NCBI GenBank assembly: GCA_965277695.1 | Contig: CBDIDQ010000054.1 | Location: 62,001-126,000 of the forward strand | Origin: JABSOG01 sp965277695 | GTDB taxonomy: Bacteria > Pseudomonadota > Gammaproteobacteria > Enterobacterales > Alteromonadaceae | DNA: 64,000 nt | Reading direction: 5' to 3' | In this document: positions 9,276 through 17,533 of the stretch, one piece after another | Position numbering within the stretch: position 1 is the first letter of the stretch | Layout of the letters: each line of letters begins with the position of its first letter | Position numbers and translations under genes: made by a program | The notes under the pieces: model-generated | The model's database searches: none | Told to the model about the DNA's origin: nothing | Seen by the model: the letters and a program-made list of their open reading frames with translations, nothing else

Positions 9276-10647
9276 ATGCATATTCATATTTTAGGCATCT
9301 GTGGCACCTTTATGGGGGGGATCGCCGGGATAGCGACCGAATTGGGTCATCAGGTTAGTGGTTGTGATGCCAATGTTTATCCGCCGATGAGCACCCAGCT
9401 TGAGGCTTTGGGGATTGAATTGATGCAAGGGTATTTACCTGAGCATCTTGAGCCCGAGCCTGACTTGGTGATTGTGGGTAATGCGGTGTCACGGGGCAAT
9501 TTGGCGGTGGAGCGGATGCTTGACCGCAATATTCCTTACATATCTGGTCCTCAATGGTTACTTGAAAACGTGTTGAAAGATCGCTGGGTGCTGGCGGCGT
9601 CAGGCACTCATGGCAAAACCACTACGGCGAGCATGATCGCGTGGATATTGGAATATGCCCATTTAAAACCGGGGTTTTTAATTGGTGGCATACCGCAGAA
9701 TTTTGAACGCTCGGCGAGATTGGGCGACAGCCCATTTTTTGTTATTGAAGCGGATGAATACGACGGCGCGTTTTTTTGATAAACGTTCTAAATTTGTTCA
9801 CTATCATCCACGCACTTTAGTGATCAACAATTTGGAGTTTGATCACGCCGATATTTTTAACGATTTGGCCGACATCCAAAAGCAATTTCATCACTTAGTA
9901 CGCATAGTGCCTTCTAACGGTTTGATCTTAACCCCGAAAAATAATCAGGCGATTGATGAAACAATTAAACAAGGCTGTTGGACACCGATTGAAACCATTG
10001 ATGGCGAAGGGGCTAATTGGCAAGCTGAGCTGATCAACACCGATGGCAGTCACTTTACGGTGATCTGTAATGGTCAATATGTCGGTGAAGTGAAGTGGTC
10101 ATTGATGGGCGATCATAATGTCCATAATGCCTTGATGGCGGTTGCCGCCGGGCGTAATGCCGGGGTGATTGTTGAGCACTGTGTGGCGGCATTGTCAGAA
10201 TTTAAAACCCCTAAAAGACGGATGGAATTGAAAGGCAAGGTCAACGGTATTCACATTTATGATGATTTTGCCCACCATCCGACGGCAATTAAAACCACTT
10301 TAGCCGGATTGCGTCACCATGTTGGCGAGCAACGCATTATTGCGATACTCGAACCTCGTTCCAATACCATGAAGTCGGGTATTCATAAAGTCGAATTGGC
10401 TGATTCAGTGGCTTTAGCTGATTACTGTTTCTTTTTTGAACCTGATGGTTTGGCTTGGGATTTTGCTGAAATGGCGAGAAGCTGTGCCACAACCACCTCA
10501 GTGTATAAAGATATTGATAAAATAGTCGCCGCAGTGGTTGAAGAAGTGGTTGCTGATGACCATATACTGGTGATGAGTAATGGTGGTTTTGGTGGTATTC
10601 ACCAAAAACTGCTGACTGCGCTGGAACAATTAGCAATTAACAAGTAA
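9276..10647 (+). pseudogene. mpl: UDP-N-acetylmuramate:L-Ala-gamma-D-Glu-meso-DAP ligase Mpl, interrupted by a one-base frameshift
   Basis: Mpl reattaches recycled murein tripeptide to UDP-MurNAc. The first frame (9276-9779) gives the Mur ligase N-terminus (HILGICGTFMGG) and the ATP loop GTHGKTTTAS, then hits TGA directly after a run of seven T (9771-9777). The rest (DKRSKFVHY onward, with DDFAHHPTA and EPRSNTMK) continues in the next frame to 10647. Reading six T instead of seven restores one 456-residue protein, the length of E. coli Mpl (457). All other positions look conserved, so the break is recent, a sequencing or assembly error in the homopolymer, or a recoding site (UUU UGA resembles the prfB +1 slip). 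Followed by ubiX. Confidence 0.93.
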
Positions 10648-10679
10648 ATCCGTAAACCACCTGAGGTTATCTGCAATTC

Positions 10680-11303
10680 ATGACTGATACAACATTTACC
10701 GCCAAGGTCACTGTGGCCTTTACGGGGGCCTCTGGTGCGCCTTATGGCATGAGATTGCTCGAAGCGCTAGTTGCGGCTAATTATCAGGTTTACTTGTTAA
10801 TATCCGGGGCCGCCCGGGTGGTGTTTACCACCGAATCTGATATTCAAATTCCGGCGTCACCGACCATGGCAACTGAGTTTTTTCAGCAACGACTCAACGC
10901 CGCTGACGGGCAGGTTACCGTGTTTGGCAAAGATCAATGGTTTTCACCGGTGGCCTCTGGCTCGGCGGCACCGAAGCAGATGGTAGTTTGTCCTTGCAGC
11001 ACTGGCACCTTGTCATCTATTGCCGTGGGAGCCAGTGATAACCTGATTGAGCGGGCCGCTGATGTGGTGATGAAAGAGCGAGGACAGTTATTATTGGTTC
11101 CCCGGGAAACCCCGTTTAATGCCATTCATCTGGAAAACATGCTCAAACTGTCTCGGCTCGGCGTAACAATTATGCCAGCGGCACCGGGTTTTTATCACCA
11201 ACCCAAATCTATCGACGATTTAATTAACTTTATGGTGGGGCGCATTTTAGATCATCTCAACGTGCCGCAGCAGCTTGTACCAAAATGGGGATACGACAAA
11301 TAA
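10680..11303 (+). CDS. ubiX: Flavin prenyltransferase UbiX
   Basis: 207 residues. UbiX attaches a dimethylallyl group to FMN to make the prenyl-FMN cofactor used by the UbiD decarboxylase in ubiquinone synthesis. Visible family marks are the N-terminal FTGASGAPYG flavin-binding loop, VVCPCSTGTLSSIAVGASDNL in the middle and the LVPRETPFNAIHLENM segment. It starts 33 bases after mpl, and only one base lies between its stop codon and the GTG of the next ABC ATPase gene, which suggests a shared transcript. Confidence 0.95.
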   Translation: MTDTTFTAKVTVAFTGASGAPYGMRLLEALVAANYQVYLLISGAARVVFTTESDIQIPASPTMATEFFQQRLNAADGQVTVFGKDQWFSPVASGSAAPKQMVVCPCSTGTLSSIAVGASDNLIERAADVVMKERGQLLLVPRETPFNAIHLENMLKLSRLGVTIMPAAPGFYHQPKSIDDLINFMVGRILDHLNVPQQLVPKWGYDK

Positions 11304-11304
11304 C

Positions 11305-12228
11305 GTGAAAAAAGCATTGGAAATTAGTGGACTGAAAAAAACCTATAAAGGTGGCGTCCAAGCAGTTAAAGGCATTGATTTAAGTGTTGACGAGGGCGAT
11401 TTTTTCGCCTTGTTAGGCCCTAACGGCGCAGGTAAATCAACTACTATTGGGGTGATCAGCTCGTTAGTCAACAAAACCGAAGGAGTGGTTAAAATCAATG
11501 GTTTTGATATCGACAAGGATTTAGAAACAGCCAAAAGCCAGCTCGGGCTGGTGCCGCAAGAATTTAACTTCAATCAGTTTTTGCCGGTCATCCAAGTGTT
11601 GGTTGACCAAGCGGGTTATTATGGCGTGCCGCGTAAGCTGGCCTATCAGCGAGCAGAGAAATACCTCAAACAACTGGACTTATGGACTAAGCGCAATGAC
11701 AAATCACGCAACCTCTCTGGTGGCATGAAACGTCGTTTGATGATTGGTCGGGCGTTAATGCATGAACCTAAAATTCTTATTCTCGATGAACCCACTGCTG
11801 GGGTTGATATTGAACTACGGCGTTCCATGTGGGGATTCTTGCAGGATTTGAATGCGCAGGGAGTGACGATTATTTTGACTACTCACTATCTTGAAGAAGC
11901 TGAAATGCTCTGTCGTAATATCGCAATCATCGATAAAGGGGTGATTGTTGAAGATACTTCGATGAAAGCGTTATTGAAAAAAATTGATAAAGAAACCTTT
12001 GTCCTAGATTTGCCGTTAAATAGCCCTAAACCCACGCTGGCGGACTATGAGCATCGGCTGATTGACGACCATACACTAGAGGTTGATTTGCATAAAGATC
12101 AAAGTATCAACAGTATTTTTGCGCAGTTGAGCGAGCAGGGGATTGAAGTGTTAAGTATGCGTAATAAGGCTAACCGACTGGAAGAGCTATTTCTTGGCTT
12201 GGTAGCACAAGGGGAGCAAGCATCATGA
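11305..12228 (+). CDS. ABC-2 type exporter ATP-binding protein (YadG-like)
   Basis: 307 residues from the GTG at 11305. An upstream in-frame TTG at 11275 would overlap ubiX and is less likely. Walker A is GPNGAGKST, the Q-loop lies in GLVPQEFNF, the signature is NLSGGMKRRLMIGRAL, Walker B is ILILDEPTAGVD, and the switch His is in TTHYLEEAE. The length and the C-terminal extra domain match E. coli YadG (308 residues). It overlaps the permease gene by four bases (ATGA), so the pair is translationally coupled. Transported substrate unknown. Confidence 0.92.
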   Translation: MKKALEISGLKKTYKGGVQAVKGIDLSVDEGDFFALLGPNGAGKSTTIGVISSLVNKTEGVVKINGFDIDKDLETAKSQLGLVPQEFNFNQFLPVIQVLVDQAGYYGVPRKLAYQRAEKYLKQLDLWTKRNDKSRNLSGGMKRRLMIGRALMHEPKILILDEPTAGVDIELRRSMWGFLQDLNAQGVTIILTTHYLEEAEMLCRNIAIIDKGVIVEDTSMKALLKKIDKETFVLDLPLNSPKPTLADYEHRLIDDHTLEVDLHKDQSINSIFAQLSEQGIEVLSMRNKANRLEELFLGLVAQGEQAS

Positions 12229-12998
12229 ATATGCAAGTTAATCTTATTGCTTTACAGACGATTTTTGTGAAAGAATTTATTCGTTTTATGCGTATTTGGG
12301 TGCAAACGCTGGTACCGCCAGCCATCACCATGAGCCTGTACTTTGTGATCTTTGGCACCTTGATTGGCTCACGAATTGGTCAGATGGGCGGATTCAGTTA
12401 TATGGAGTTTATCGTGCCGGGACTGATCATGATGTCGGTGATCACCAACTCTTATGCTAATGTGGCGTCATCGTTTTTCAGTACCAAGTTTCAGCGTAAT
12501 GTTGAAGAGTTGCTGGTGGCACCAGTGTCCAATTATATTATTGTTTTAGGTTATATGGGCGGCGGTGTTAGCCGGGGGATCATGGTTGGTTTTATCGTAT
12601 CAGTGATTTCGATGGTTTTTGTTGATATTCAAATTCACAGCTTTGCTGTATTGATTGGCATGGTGGTATTAACTTCGATGTTATTTTCGCTTGGTGGTTT
12701 GATTAATGCCATATTTGCCACTTCGTTTGACAATATCAGCATCATCCCGACTTTTGTCTTAACGCCGTTGACCTACTTGGGCGGGGTATTTTACTCGATT
12801 TCATTATTGCCGGAGTTTTGGCAAGGAGTGTCAAAAATAAATCCGATCATTTATATGGTAAATGCATTTCGTTATGGCTTTTTAGGGGTGAGTGATATTG
12901 ATATCACGGTCGCCTTTGGCATGGTGATCACGTTTGTTGTTATTCTGTTTAGCATTGCACTGAGCCTGATTAACCGGGGTGTTGGATTACGTTCGTAG
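12225..12998 (+). CDS. ABC-2 type transporter permease (YadH-like)
   Basis: 257 residues with about six hydrophobic segments and the ABC-2 core. It is close in size to E. coli YadH (256), which is paired with YadG in the same order. The N-terminus (FVKEFIRFMRIWVQTLVPP) and the conserved PLTYLGGVFYSISLLPEFWQ segment before TM5 are typical. It forms the membrane part of the exporter with the preceding ATPase. The start ATG overlaps the upstream stop. Confidence 0.92.
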   Translation: MNMQVNLIALQTIFVKEFIRFMRIWVQTLVPPAITMSLYFVIFGTLIGSRIGQMGGFSYMEFIVPGLIMMSVITNSYANVASSFFSTKFQRNVEELLVAPVSNYIIVLGYMGGGVSRGIMVGFIVSVISMVFVDIQIHSFAVLIGMVVLTSMLFSLGGLINAIFATSFDNISIIPTFVLTPLTYLGGVFYSISLLPEFWQGVSKINPIIYMVNAFRYGFLGVSDIDITVAFGMVITFVVILFSIALSLINRGVGLRS

Positions 12999-13037
12999 CA
13001 GTTAGTTTGGGGCTGCGGCGTAAAGTGCCGCGAAAAA

Positions 13038-13063
13038 GCCCATTTGTCTAGTGACAAATGGGC
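13038..13063 (-). terminator. Perfect 11-bp hairpin, T run on the minus strand
   Basis: GCCCATTTGTC tagt GACAAATGGGC forms an 11-bp stem with a four-base loop, 40 bases after the permease stop. The T tract (TTTTT) follows the hairpin only on the minus strand. On the plus strand the hairpin is followed by ATGAAAC. It may still end the yadGH transcript, or act on antisense RNA. A second, smaller stem (GCGGC/GCCGC) lies just upstream. Confidence 0.5.
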
Positions 13064-13107
13064 ATGAAACAGTATGATGAGAGCCTGTTTTATCAGGGGT
13101 TACTGTT

Positions 13108-13878
13108 ATGAAGTCATTTAATTACCTGCTTTTTCTATTATTTATCAGCTTTATTTTACTTATTAGTACATCGGCATTTGGCTGTAAGCTTACTGTCCGA
13201 TTTGAACAATATCCGCCACAGGCTTATTTGGATAAAGAGCATCAGTGGCACGGTATGGACGTCGAAATGGCTAAAGCCTTGCTCAATGAAGCGGGGTGTG
13301 AATATCGTTTTGTCCGTATTCCTTGGGCTCGCTCGTTGGAGATGATGCAAAGAGGTGAGGTTGACATGATGTTGAGTGTGTCAAAAAATCCGTTGCGACA
13401 AAAATTTATTCATTTTATTGGCCCGCAACGACAAGAAAATATCGTCTTGATCTCACTGGCATCATCGCCTATCACCATTGAAAAATTCAATAATCTCAAC
13501 ACTTTCGGCAAACCGATTGCGATCCAAAAAGGGGCCTATTATGGCGAGAAATTAGCCCGGATGCTTGAGGAAGATGACAAAGATAACTCCCATTTTATTG
13601 TTATCCCTAACAATGAGGCAAAGTTATCGTTATTGCATCGAGGTCGAGTGAGCGGGGTAATAGAAGAAAAGCTCAATATTCTCCATCAAATAAAAAATAC
13701 CCCACAGCTTACTAATACTGCGGTATATCCTGTAGTGGTACATGTGAATCCAGTGTATTTCGCTTTGAGCCGGGCATCAACCAGCCCACTGTTATTGGTT
13801 AAACTGAATAAAGCGTTTGCGACATTACAGCAAAACGATATTTTGACTCGCATTGCACAAAAATATGATGCTCGCTAG
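13108..13878 (+). CDS. Periplasmic solute-binding protein, family 3-like
   Basis: 256 residues. The first 27 residues are a signal peptide (a hydrophobic core ending TSAFG, with a Cys nearby). The mature part follows the amino-acid-binding SBP_bac_3 pattern: an early FEQYPPQAYLDKEHQWHGMDVEM motif, the GEVDMMLSVSKNPLR segment and IAIQKGAYYG in the hinge region. It lies alone with no transporter genes next to it, so it may serve a distant ABC system or act as a sensor domain protein. Such orphan 250-residue proteins are common in Shewanella and relatives. Ligand unknown. Confidence 0.85.
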   Translation: MKSFNYLLFLLFISFILLISTSAFGCKLTVRFEQYPPQAYLDKEHQWHGMDVEMAKALLNEAGCEYRFVRIPWARSLEMMQRGEVDMMLSVSKNPLRQKFIHFIGPQRQENIVLISLASSPITIEKFNNLNTFGKPIAIQKGAYYGEKLARMLEEDDKDNSHFIVIPNNEAKLSLLHRGRVSGVIEEKLNILHQIKNTPQLTNTAVYPVVVHVNPVYFALSRASTSPLLLVKLNKAFATLQQNDILTRIAQKYDAR

Positions 13879-13902
13879 GTTTCGGCTGCCGCCCTCTACC
13901 AC

Positions 13903-14271
13903 ATGACTGCAACAGAAAAAATAATCCTCAATAGCTTTGTGAGAAGAACGGATAATACCGATGGGCTTAAGGCGTTAATTAAAGCAACAGGGGCACAGCT
14001 CACCCGTAAAGGCCGATCGAGAAACTGGTTGTTGGGTGTCAATAGCCAGCAACGACAGCAGATTATTGAACAGCTGAGCCAAGCGGACGACGAAACCAGC
14101 TGGCAATGGCTGGCAAAGTTACTCATTGATACCCGAGAACCCACCTCATTTGCTGAGCTGCTGAGCATTATCAGCAACGACCCCGCTATTACTGTTAAGC
14201 AACTGATGGCACTGACTGATTGCACCATTGGGCAGGCTCGGGCTGCGTTGGATGAAATCGAATGGAGTTGA
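13903..14271 (+). CDS. 'Ribosome recycling factor family' small protein (RRF_GI-like)
   Basis: 122 residues, soluble and without a signal peptide. The central RSRNWLL motif and the C-terminal ISNDPAITVKQLMALTDCTIGQARAALDE stretch match the short Vibrio/Shewanella family annotated as 'ribosome recycling factor family protein'. That name does not mean it is Frr, and its function is unproven. The C-terminus looks like a small helix-turn-helix. The gene begins 24 bases after the solute-binding protein gene and could be cotranscribed with it. The family call is from recalled similarity. Confidence 0.65.
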   Translation: MTATEKIILNSFVRRTDNTDGLKALIKATGAQLTRKGRSRNWLLGVNSQQRQQIIEQLSQADDETSWQWLAKLLIDTREPTSFAELLSIISNDPAITVKQLMALTDCTIGQARAALDEIEWS

Positions 14272-14402
14272 GGATTAATAATTGGTGGTAGAACGGGCTC
14301 CAGCTCATGATTTGAGGCTTGTTGATAACCGTTTATCGCACGTTTGTTTTTTAAACTAATCCTGCCTAAGATTGAGATAAATGGTCTTTAGGATATACGA
14401 TT

Positions 14403-15023
14403 ATGTCTCAACCACTTTACTACCTCGCCCTTGTTGTTGTATTGAGTTGTTTTGCCACTGAAGCCGTTGCCTCCCCGCTAAAAGAGCGGCAAAAATCTCC
14501 CGAAGTGACGACAAAGCAGCCACTGCCGGATCTGAAAATCAAACATGTTGATGCTAAAAATACTGAGATTTTTTTTCTCGATTATGAAATTTATATCTAT
14601 CAAAATGATATTGGTATTTACGCAAAAGATGGCCCCTTGTTACACAGTGATCAGGTGATGGGCAGCAAGCCGAATCTATTGGCACCGGGCAGTGAGAGCA
14701 AACTGTTGTTCAGCAATGGTTTACCGCTGGACAAGTTTTACGGTGATTTTGCGGGCAATGGTAATATTGACTTTGTTTTTTATTCGGCCATCTCTGGTAA
14801 AAAAGGTCTGAGTAATAAACGAGGTGAGGAGCAGGGGGTTTACCTGATTATTTCGATTTCGGATGCCAACAGAGAACTCGATATCTATAAAATTACCAGT
14901 CAAGAGTACGCTAGTGTTAGCCAACTTGGTCGGTATTTACAGTCTGATAATAACCTGATTGCCAAAGATAAATTTGTGGTGCAGGGCTATGGCGTTAACT
15001 TGTTTTCGGCTTTGCTTGAATAG
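14403..15023 (+). CDS. Exported protein of unknown function
   Basis: 206 residues. The N-terminus has a hydrophobic stretch ending ATEAVAS, a likely cleavable signal peptide. The mature protein is beta-rich in appearance, with no recognised motif and no lipobox. The segment FAGNGNIDFVFYSA resembles FG-GAP-type calcium loops, but only one copy is visible, so this is not a firm call. It is convergent with the truncated haemoglobin gene, with about 20 bases between stops. Confidence 0.6.
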   Translation: MSQPLYYLALVVVLSCFATEAVASPLKERQKSPEVTTKQPLPDLKIKHVDAKNTEIFFLDYEIYIYQNDIGIYAKDGPLLHSDQVMGSKPNLLAPGSESKLLFSNGLPLDKFYGDFAGNGNIDFVFYSAISGKKGLSNKRGEEQGVYLIISISDANRELDIYKITSQEYASVSQLGRYLQSDNNLIAKDKFVVQGYGVNLFSALLE

Positions 15024-15044
15024 CCCTGCGTGTTTGGTGTGATC

Positions 15045-15533
15045 TCACATTGATGGGATCACAATATCCTTTTTGCTGGACTGGACAATCGCCAGCAATT
15101 CCTCTGTTATTTTGTCTGACAGCCGATGCTTTTTCAGCACTTCTTTGAATAACACTATCATACGATCCCATTCCTTTTCTTTGATCCGCAGATGGGCGTG
15201 GGCGTCTTTCATATTACGGCCCGTGTATTTGCACGGTCCACCTGTTGCCTGACAGACCATCGCAGTAACCTGATATTTTAAATAAGGCACTGCGACACTC
15301 TTTCTGGAGATACTGATCGCCCGGTTTTTGTTGAGCATTGGATCTGGCACTATCGCATCAATAAAATCACTGACCACCACAGCAACAGGCTCTAATCCGC
15401 CGAGACGTTGATATAATGACTTTTGTGCTTGGAGGCCATGGTTATGGGCGAATGCGGTGGAAATATTGGCGAGCAGCAGTATCCATAAGCTGGTTTTTAG
15501 GGCTTTGCTGGTGTTAGATATAAAGTTGGACAT
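15045..15533 (-). CDS. Truncated haemoglobin, group I-like, with signal peptide
   Basis: 162 residues. After a putative signal peptide (hydrophobic WILLLANISTAFA, cleavage near residue 29) comes a 2-on-2 globin: SLYQRLGGLEPV at the start, the CKYTGRNMKDAHAHLRI segment containing the proximal His, and the WDRM motif. Group I truncated globins bind oxygen or NO at haem. Export to the periplasm, as the N-terminus suggests, is less usual than the cytoplasmic forms. Two Cys residues (VCQATGGPC) could form a disulfide there. No partner gene is evident. Confidence 0.85.
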   Translation of the reverse strand: MSNFISNTSKALKTSLWILLLANISTAFAHNHGLQAQKSLYQRLGGLEPVAVVVSDFIDAIVPDPMLNKNRAISISRKSVAVPYLKYQVTAMVCQATGGPCKYTGRNMKDAHAHLRIKEKEWDRMIVLFKEVLKKHRLSDKITEELLAIVQSSKKDIVIPSM

Positions 15534-15611
15534 AAATAGATTCTTTGATCAAATAAACTTGGTTCAAGTCTAGTGGATTGCGTGGTTTGCGGCAACATAA
15601 CAAATTGGCTA

Positions 15612-16190
15612 TCAAACCCGTTCAATCCCCTCAGCGAGACTCTGCCAAATTTCATCAGCTAATGCCACATCGTCAACGCTAAAGGTCTGTCCGGAGCGTA
15701 CCAGCACCTTACGGGCAACGCCAGCGGCTATAGCGGCTCCCATGTCTGAGGGTTTATCGCCAATCATCAGGCTGCGGCTGACGTCAATATTAAACTCATC
15801 CACCGCTTGTAGTAACATGCCCGGCTGAGGTTTGCGACAGTCACAGGCTTGTAAATAAGCAGGTAAGGCGTTTTTAGGGTGATGCGGACAAAAATACACT
15901 GCGCTGACAGGGATGGCTTGCTTGGCAAACTCTCCTGTCATCCACTCAGTCAGTGCGGCAAAATCCTGTTCAGTATAATAACCCCGACCAATGCCGGATT
16001 GATTGGTGACAATCACCAGTAAATAGCCTTTGGCAATAAAGTGACGGCAGGCAGCAAAAACGCCGTCAATGAACTCAAAGTCGGCAATTTGATGCACGTA
16101 GGCATGGTCGGTATTGATCACCCCATCCCGGTCGAGAAAAATGGCTTTATTCATTGCCTTATTCATTGCCTTATTCATTGCCTTCTTCAT
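15612..16190 (-). CDS. gmhB: D-glycero-beta-D-manno-heptose 1,7-bisphosphate 7-phosphatase
   Basis: 192 residues of the HAD superfamily. It removes the 7-phosphate from heptose bisphosphate in ADP-heptose synthesis for the LPS core. The nucleophile motif FLDRDGVIN, VTNQSGIGRG (motif II), the zinc-binding Cys/His cluster around CPHHP and CDCRKPQPGM, and MIGDKPSDM (motif IV) are all present. The first ATG (16190) follows a strong AAGGAG site at seven bases and is taken as the start. The N-terminus is then a fourfold MNKA-type repeat that the E. coli protein lacks. It overlaps the end of the heptosyltransferase-like gene by 20 bases, so they are coupled. Confidence 0.93.
   Translation of the reverse strand: MKKAMNKAMNKAMNKAIFLDRDGVINTDHAYVHQIADFEFIDGVFAACRHFIAKGYLLVIVTNQSGIGRGYYTEQDFAALTEWMTGEFAKQAIPVSAVYFCPHHPKNALPAYLQACDCRKPQPGMLLQAVDEFNIDVSRSLMIGDKPSDMGAAIAAGVARKVLVRSGQTFSVDDVALADEIWQSLAEGIERV
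16143..16190 (-). repeat. 12-bp tandem repeat at the start of gmhB
   Basis: Four near-identical 12-base units (ATGAATAAGGCA and variants) run in tandem. Each carries an in-frame ATG and encodes MNKA/MKKA. Unit length is a multiple of three, so copy number changes would lengthen or shorten the N-terminus without a frameshift. They would also move the stop of the overlapping upstream gene. Confidence 0.8.
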
Positions 16191-17310
16191 GGCTTAGCTC
16201 CTTTGTTGACGCTATGTGTGCACAAAGCTGATCAAAGGCTTTGATGACTGCATCGATTTGAATTTGACTCATTAAATCTTCACCTTTACAGCGTTTGCCC
16301 CAGGGCAGTTGATCGGCTGTTTTGCCAAACTGTTGTTGCAGGTTGTGATGATAAACCTCAACAACATAATCTTGCGAGTTGTAAGGACCAGTTCGTTTGG
16401 GATTAGAGTGGGCATACAAGCCGATGACAGGTGTGCCGACGGTGGTCGCCATATGGGCAGGACCTGTGTCTGGTGCGATCACCATGTCAGCGTGTTTGAG
16501 CACACACAAGAGTTGCTTAAGACTGGTTTTGCCGATCAAATCGAGTAATTCAAAGTCACAATGTTGGCTGATGGCGTCGGCCAATTCACGTTCCATTACC
16601 GTTGGACCACCAGTCAGCACCACTTTAAAACCTTGTTCAAAGGCATGTGTTGCCACTGCGGCGTAACGCTCGGGTAACCAGTTACGCGCTTTTTTGCTAG
16701 CGGCAGGAGATATGACTAATACTTTGTTGTCCACGTTAGCGCCATTGTTTTTGTGATATCCAGTTGGCTTAAACGCCTGCAAAACTTGTTCAGCGAATTC
16801 GTTGTCTTGCTCGGTATAGGGCATTTGCCAGCGCGGTGGTGCAATGGGCACACCAATAGCGTTGGCAAAACCTTGGAATCCTTCGAGTACATGGGGTTCA
16901 CCAGCCGGATTGATGCGTTTATTGGTGAATAGGCTGTGACCTTCTTTGGCTCGGGACCAGTCGAAACCGATTTTTACTTTGGCGGGAATGCAACGGGCGA
17001 CTAAATTGGCTCTGAGTGCCACTTGCATATGCAACAGCACATCGAACTTTTTACCGCAAGAGTGTCGATTGGCAAAGTGCTTTTTTAACTGCTGATAGGC
17101 CGCACGGCCTTGTTTTTTATCGAAAATAACAAACTCAACGCCGGGTAAATCTTGTAATAGCATGGCTTCGATTTTGCCAATGACCCAGGTGATATGCGCT
17201 TTGGGGTAGTGATTTTGTATCGATTGTACCGCAGCGACTGCATGGCAAACGTCACCAATGGCAGATAAACGAACAATGCAAATGTCCTTTATGGGTTGGG
17301 TTATGCTCAC
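16171..17310 (-). CDS. Glycosyltransferase family 9, LPS heptosyltransferase-like
   Basis: 379 residues. The N-terminus IVRLSAIGDVCHAVAAVQSI is the GT9 nucleotide-sugar fold start, and the C-terminal half has APDTGPAHMATTVGTPVIGLYAHSNPKRTGPY, the donor-binding region of ADP-heptose:LPS heptosyltransferases. It probably adds heptose to the inner core. Neighbours gmhB (heptose precursor) and kdkA (Kdo kinase) support a core-oligosaccharide role. Whether it is heptosyltransferase I, II or a later one cannot be settled here. It is divergent from kdkA across about 220 bases. Confidence 0.85.
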   Translation of the reverse strand: MSITQPIKDICIVRLSAIGDVCHAVAAVQSIQNHYPKAHITWVIGKIEAMLLQDLPGVEFVIFDKKQGRAAYQQLKKHFANRHSCGKKFDVLLHMQVALRANLVARCIPAKVKIGFDWSRAKEGHSLFTNKRINPAGEPHVLEGFQGFANAIGVPIAPPRWQMPYTEQDNEFAEQVLQAFKPTGYHKNNGANVDNKVLVISPAASKKARNWLPERYAAVATHAFEQGFKVVLTGGPTVMERELADAISQHCDFELLDLIGKTSLKQLLCVLKHADMVIAPDTGPAHMATTVGTPVIGLYAHSNPKRTGPYNSQDYVVEVYHHNLQQQFGKTADQLPWGKRCKGEDLMSQIQIDAVIKAFDQLCAHIASTKELSHEEGNE

Positions 17311-17533
17311 AATGGGCCTTGACTGTTAAAACAGAGAACGATAATTTAACAGGCGATTTTAAAGCAATTGCACTGACAAGCCAAACGTGCTGACAAAAGG
17401 TTTGCTATTTCGTCATAAATTTGGCCGATTTGTTAATGGATTATTGTCAATTGCCCTTAGCCTTATTGCCGAAACATCAGTAAACTAGCTACTTATACTT
17501 TCACTATAAACCGTGATTAAATGATCTGAGCAT

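Noticed and set aside
15038..15063. TGTGATCTCACA as a CRP site
   Set aside because: The spacing between TGTGA and TCACA is two bases instead of six, and it lies at the convergent gene ends. It is more likely part of a weak TGTGATC/GATCACA hairpin.
16171..16190. The 20-base overlap of gmhB and the GT9 gene as a sequencing error
   Set aside because: Both frames have intact ends, gmhB has a strong ribosome site at the first ATG, and the overlap is explained by the 12-base repeat.
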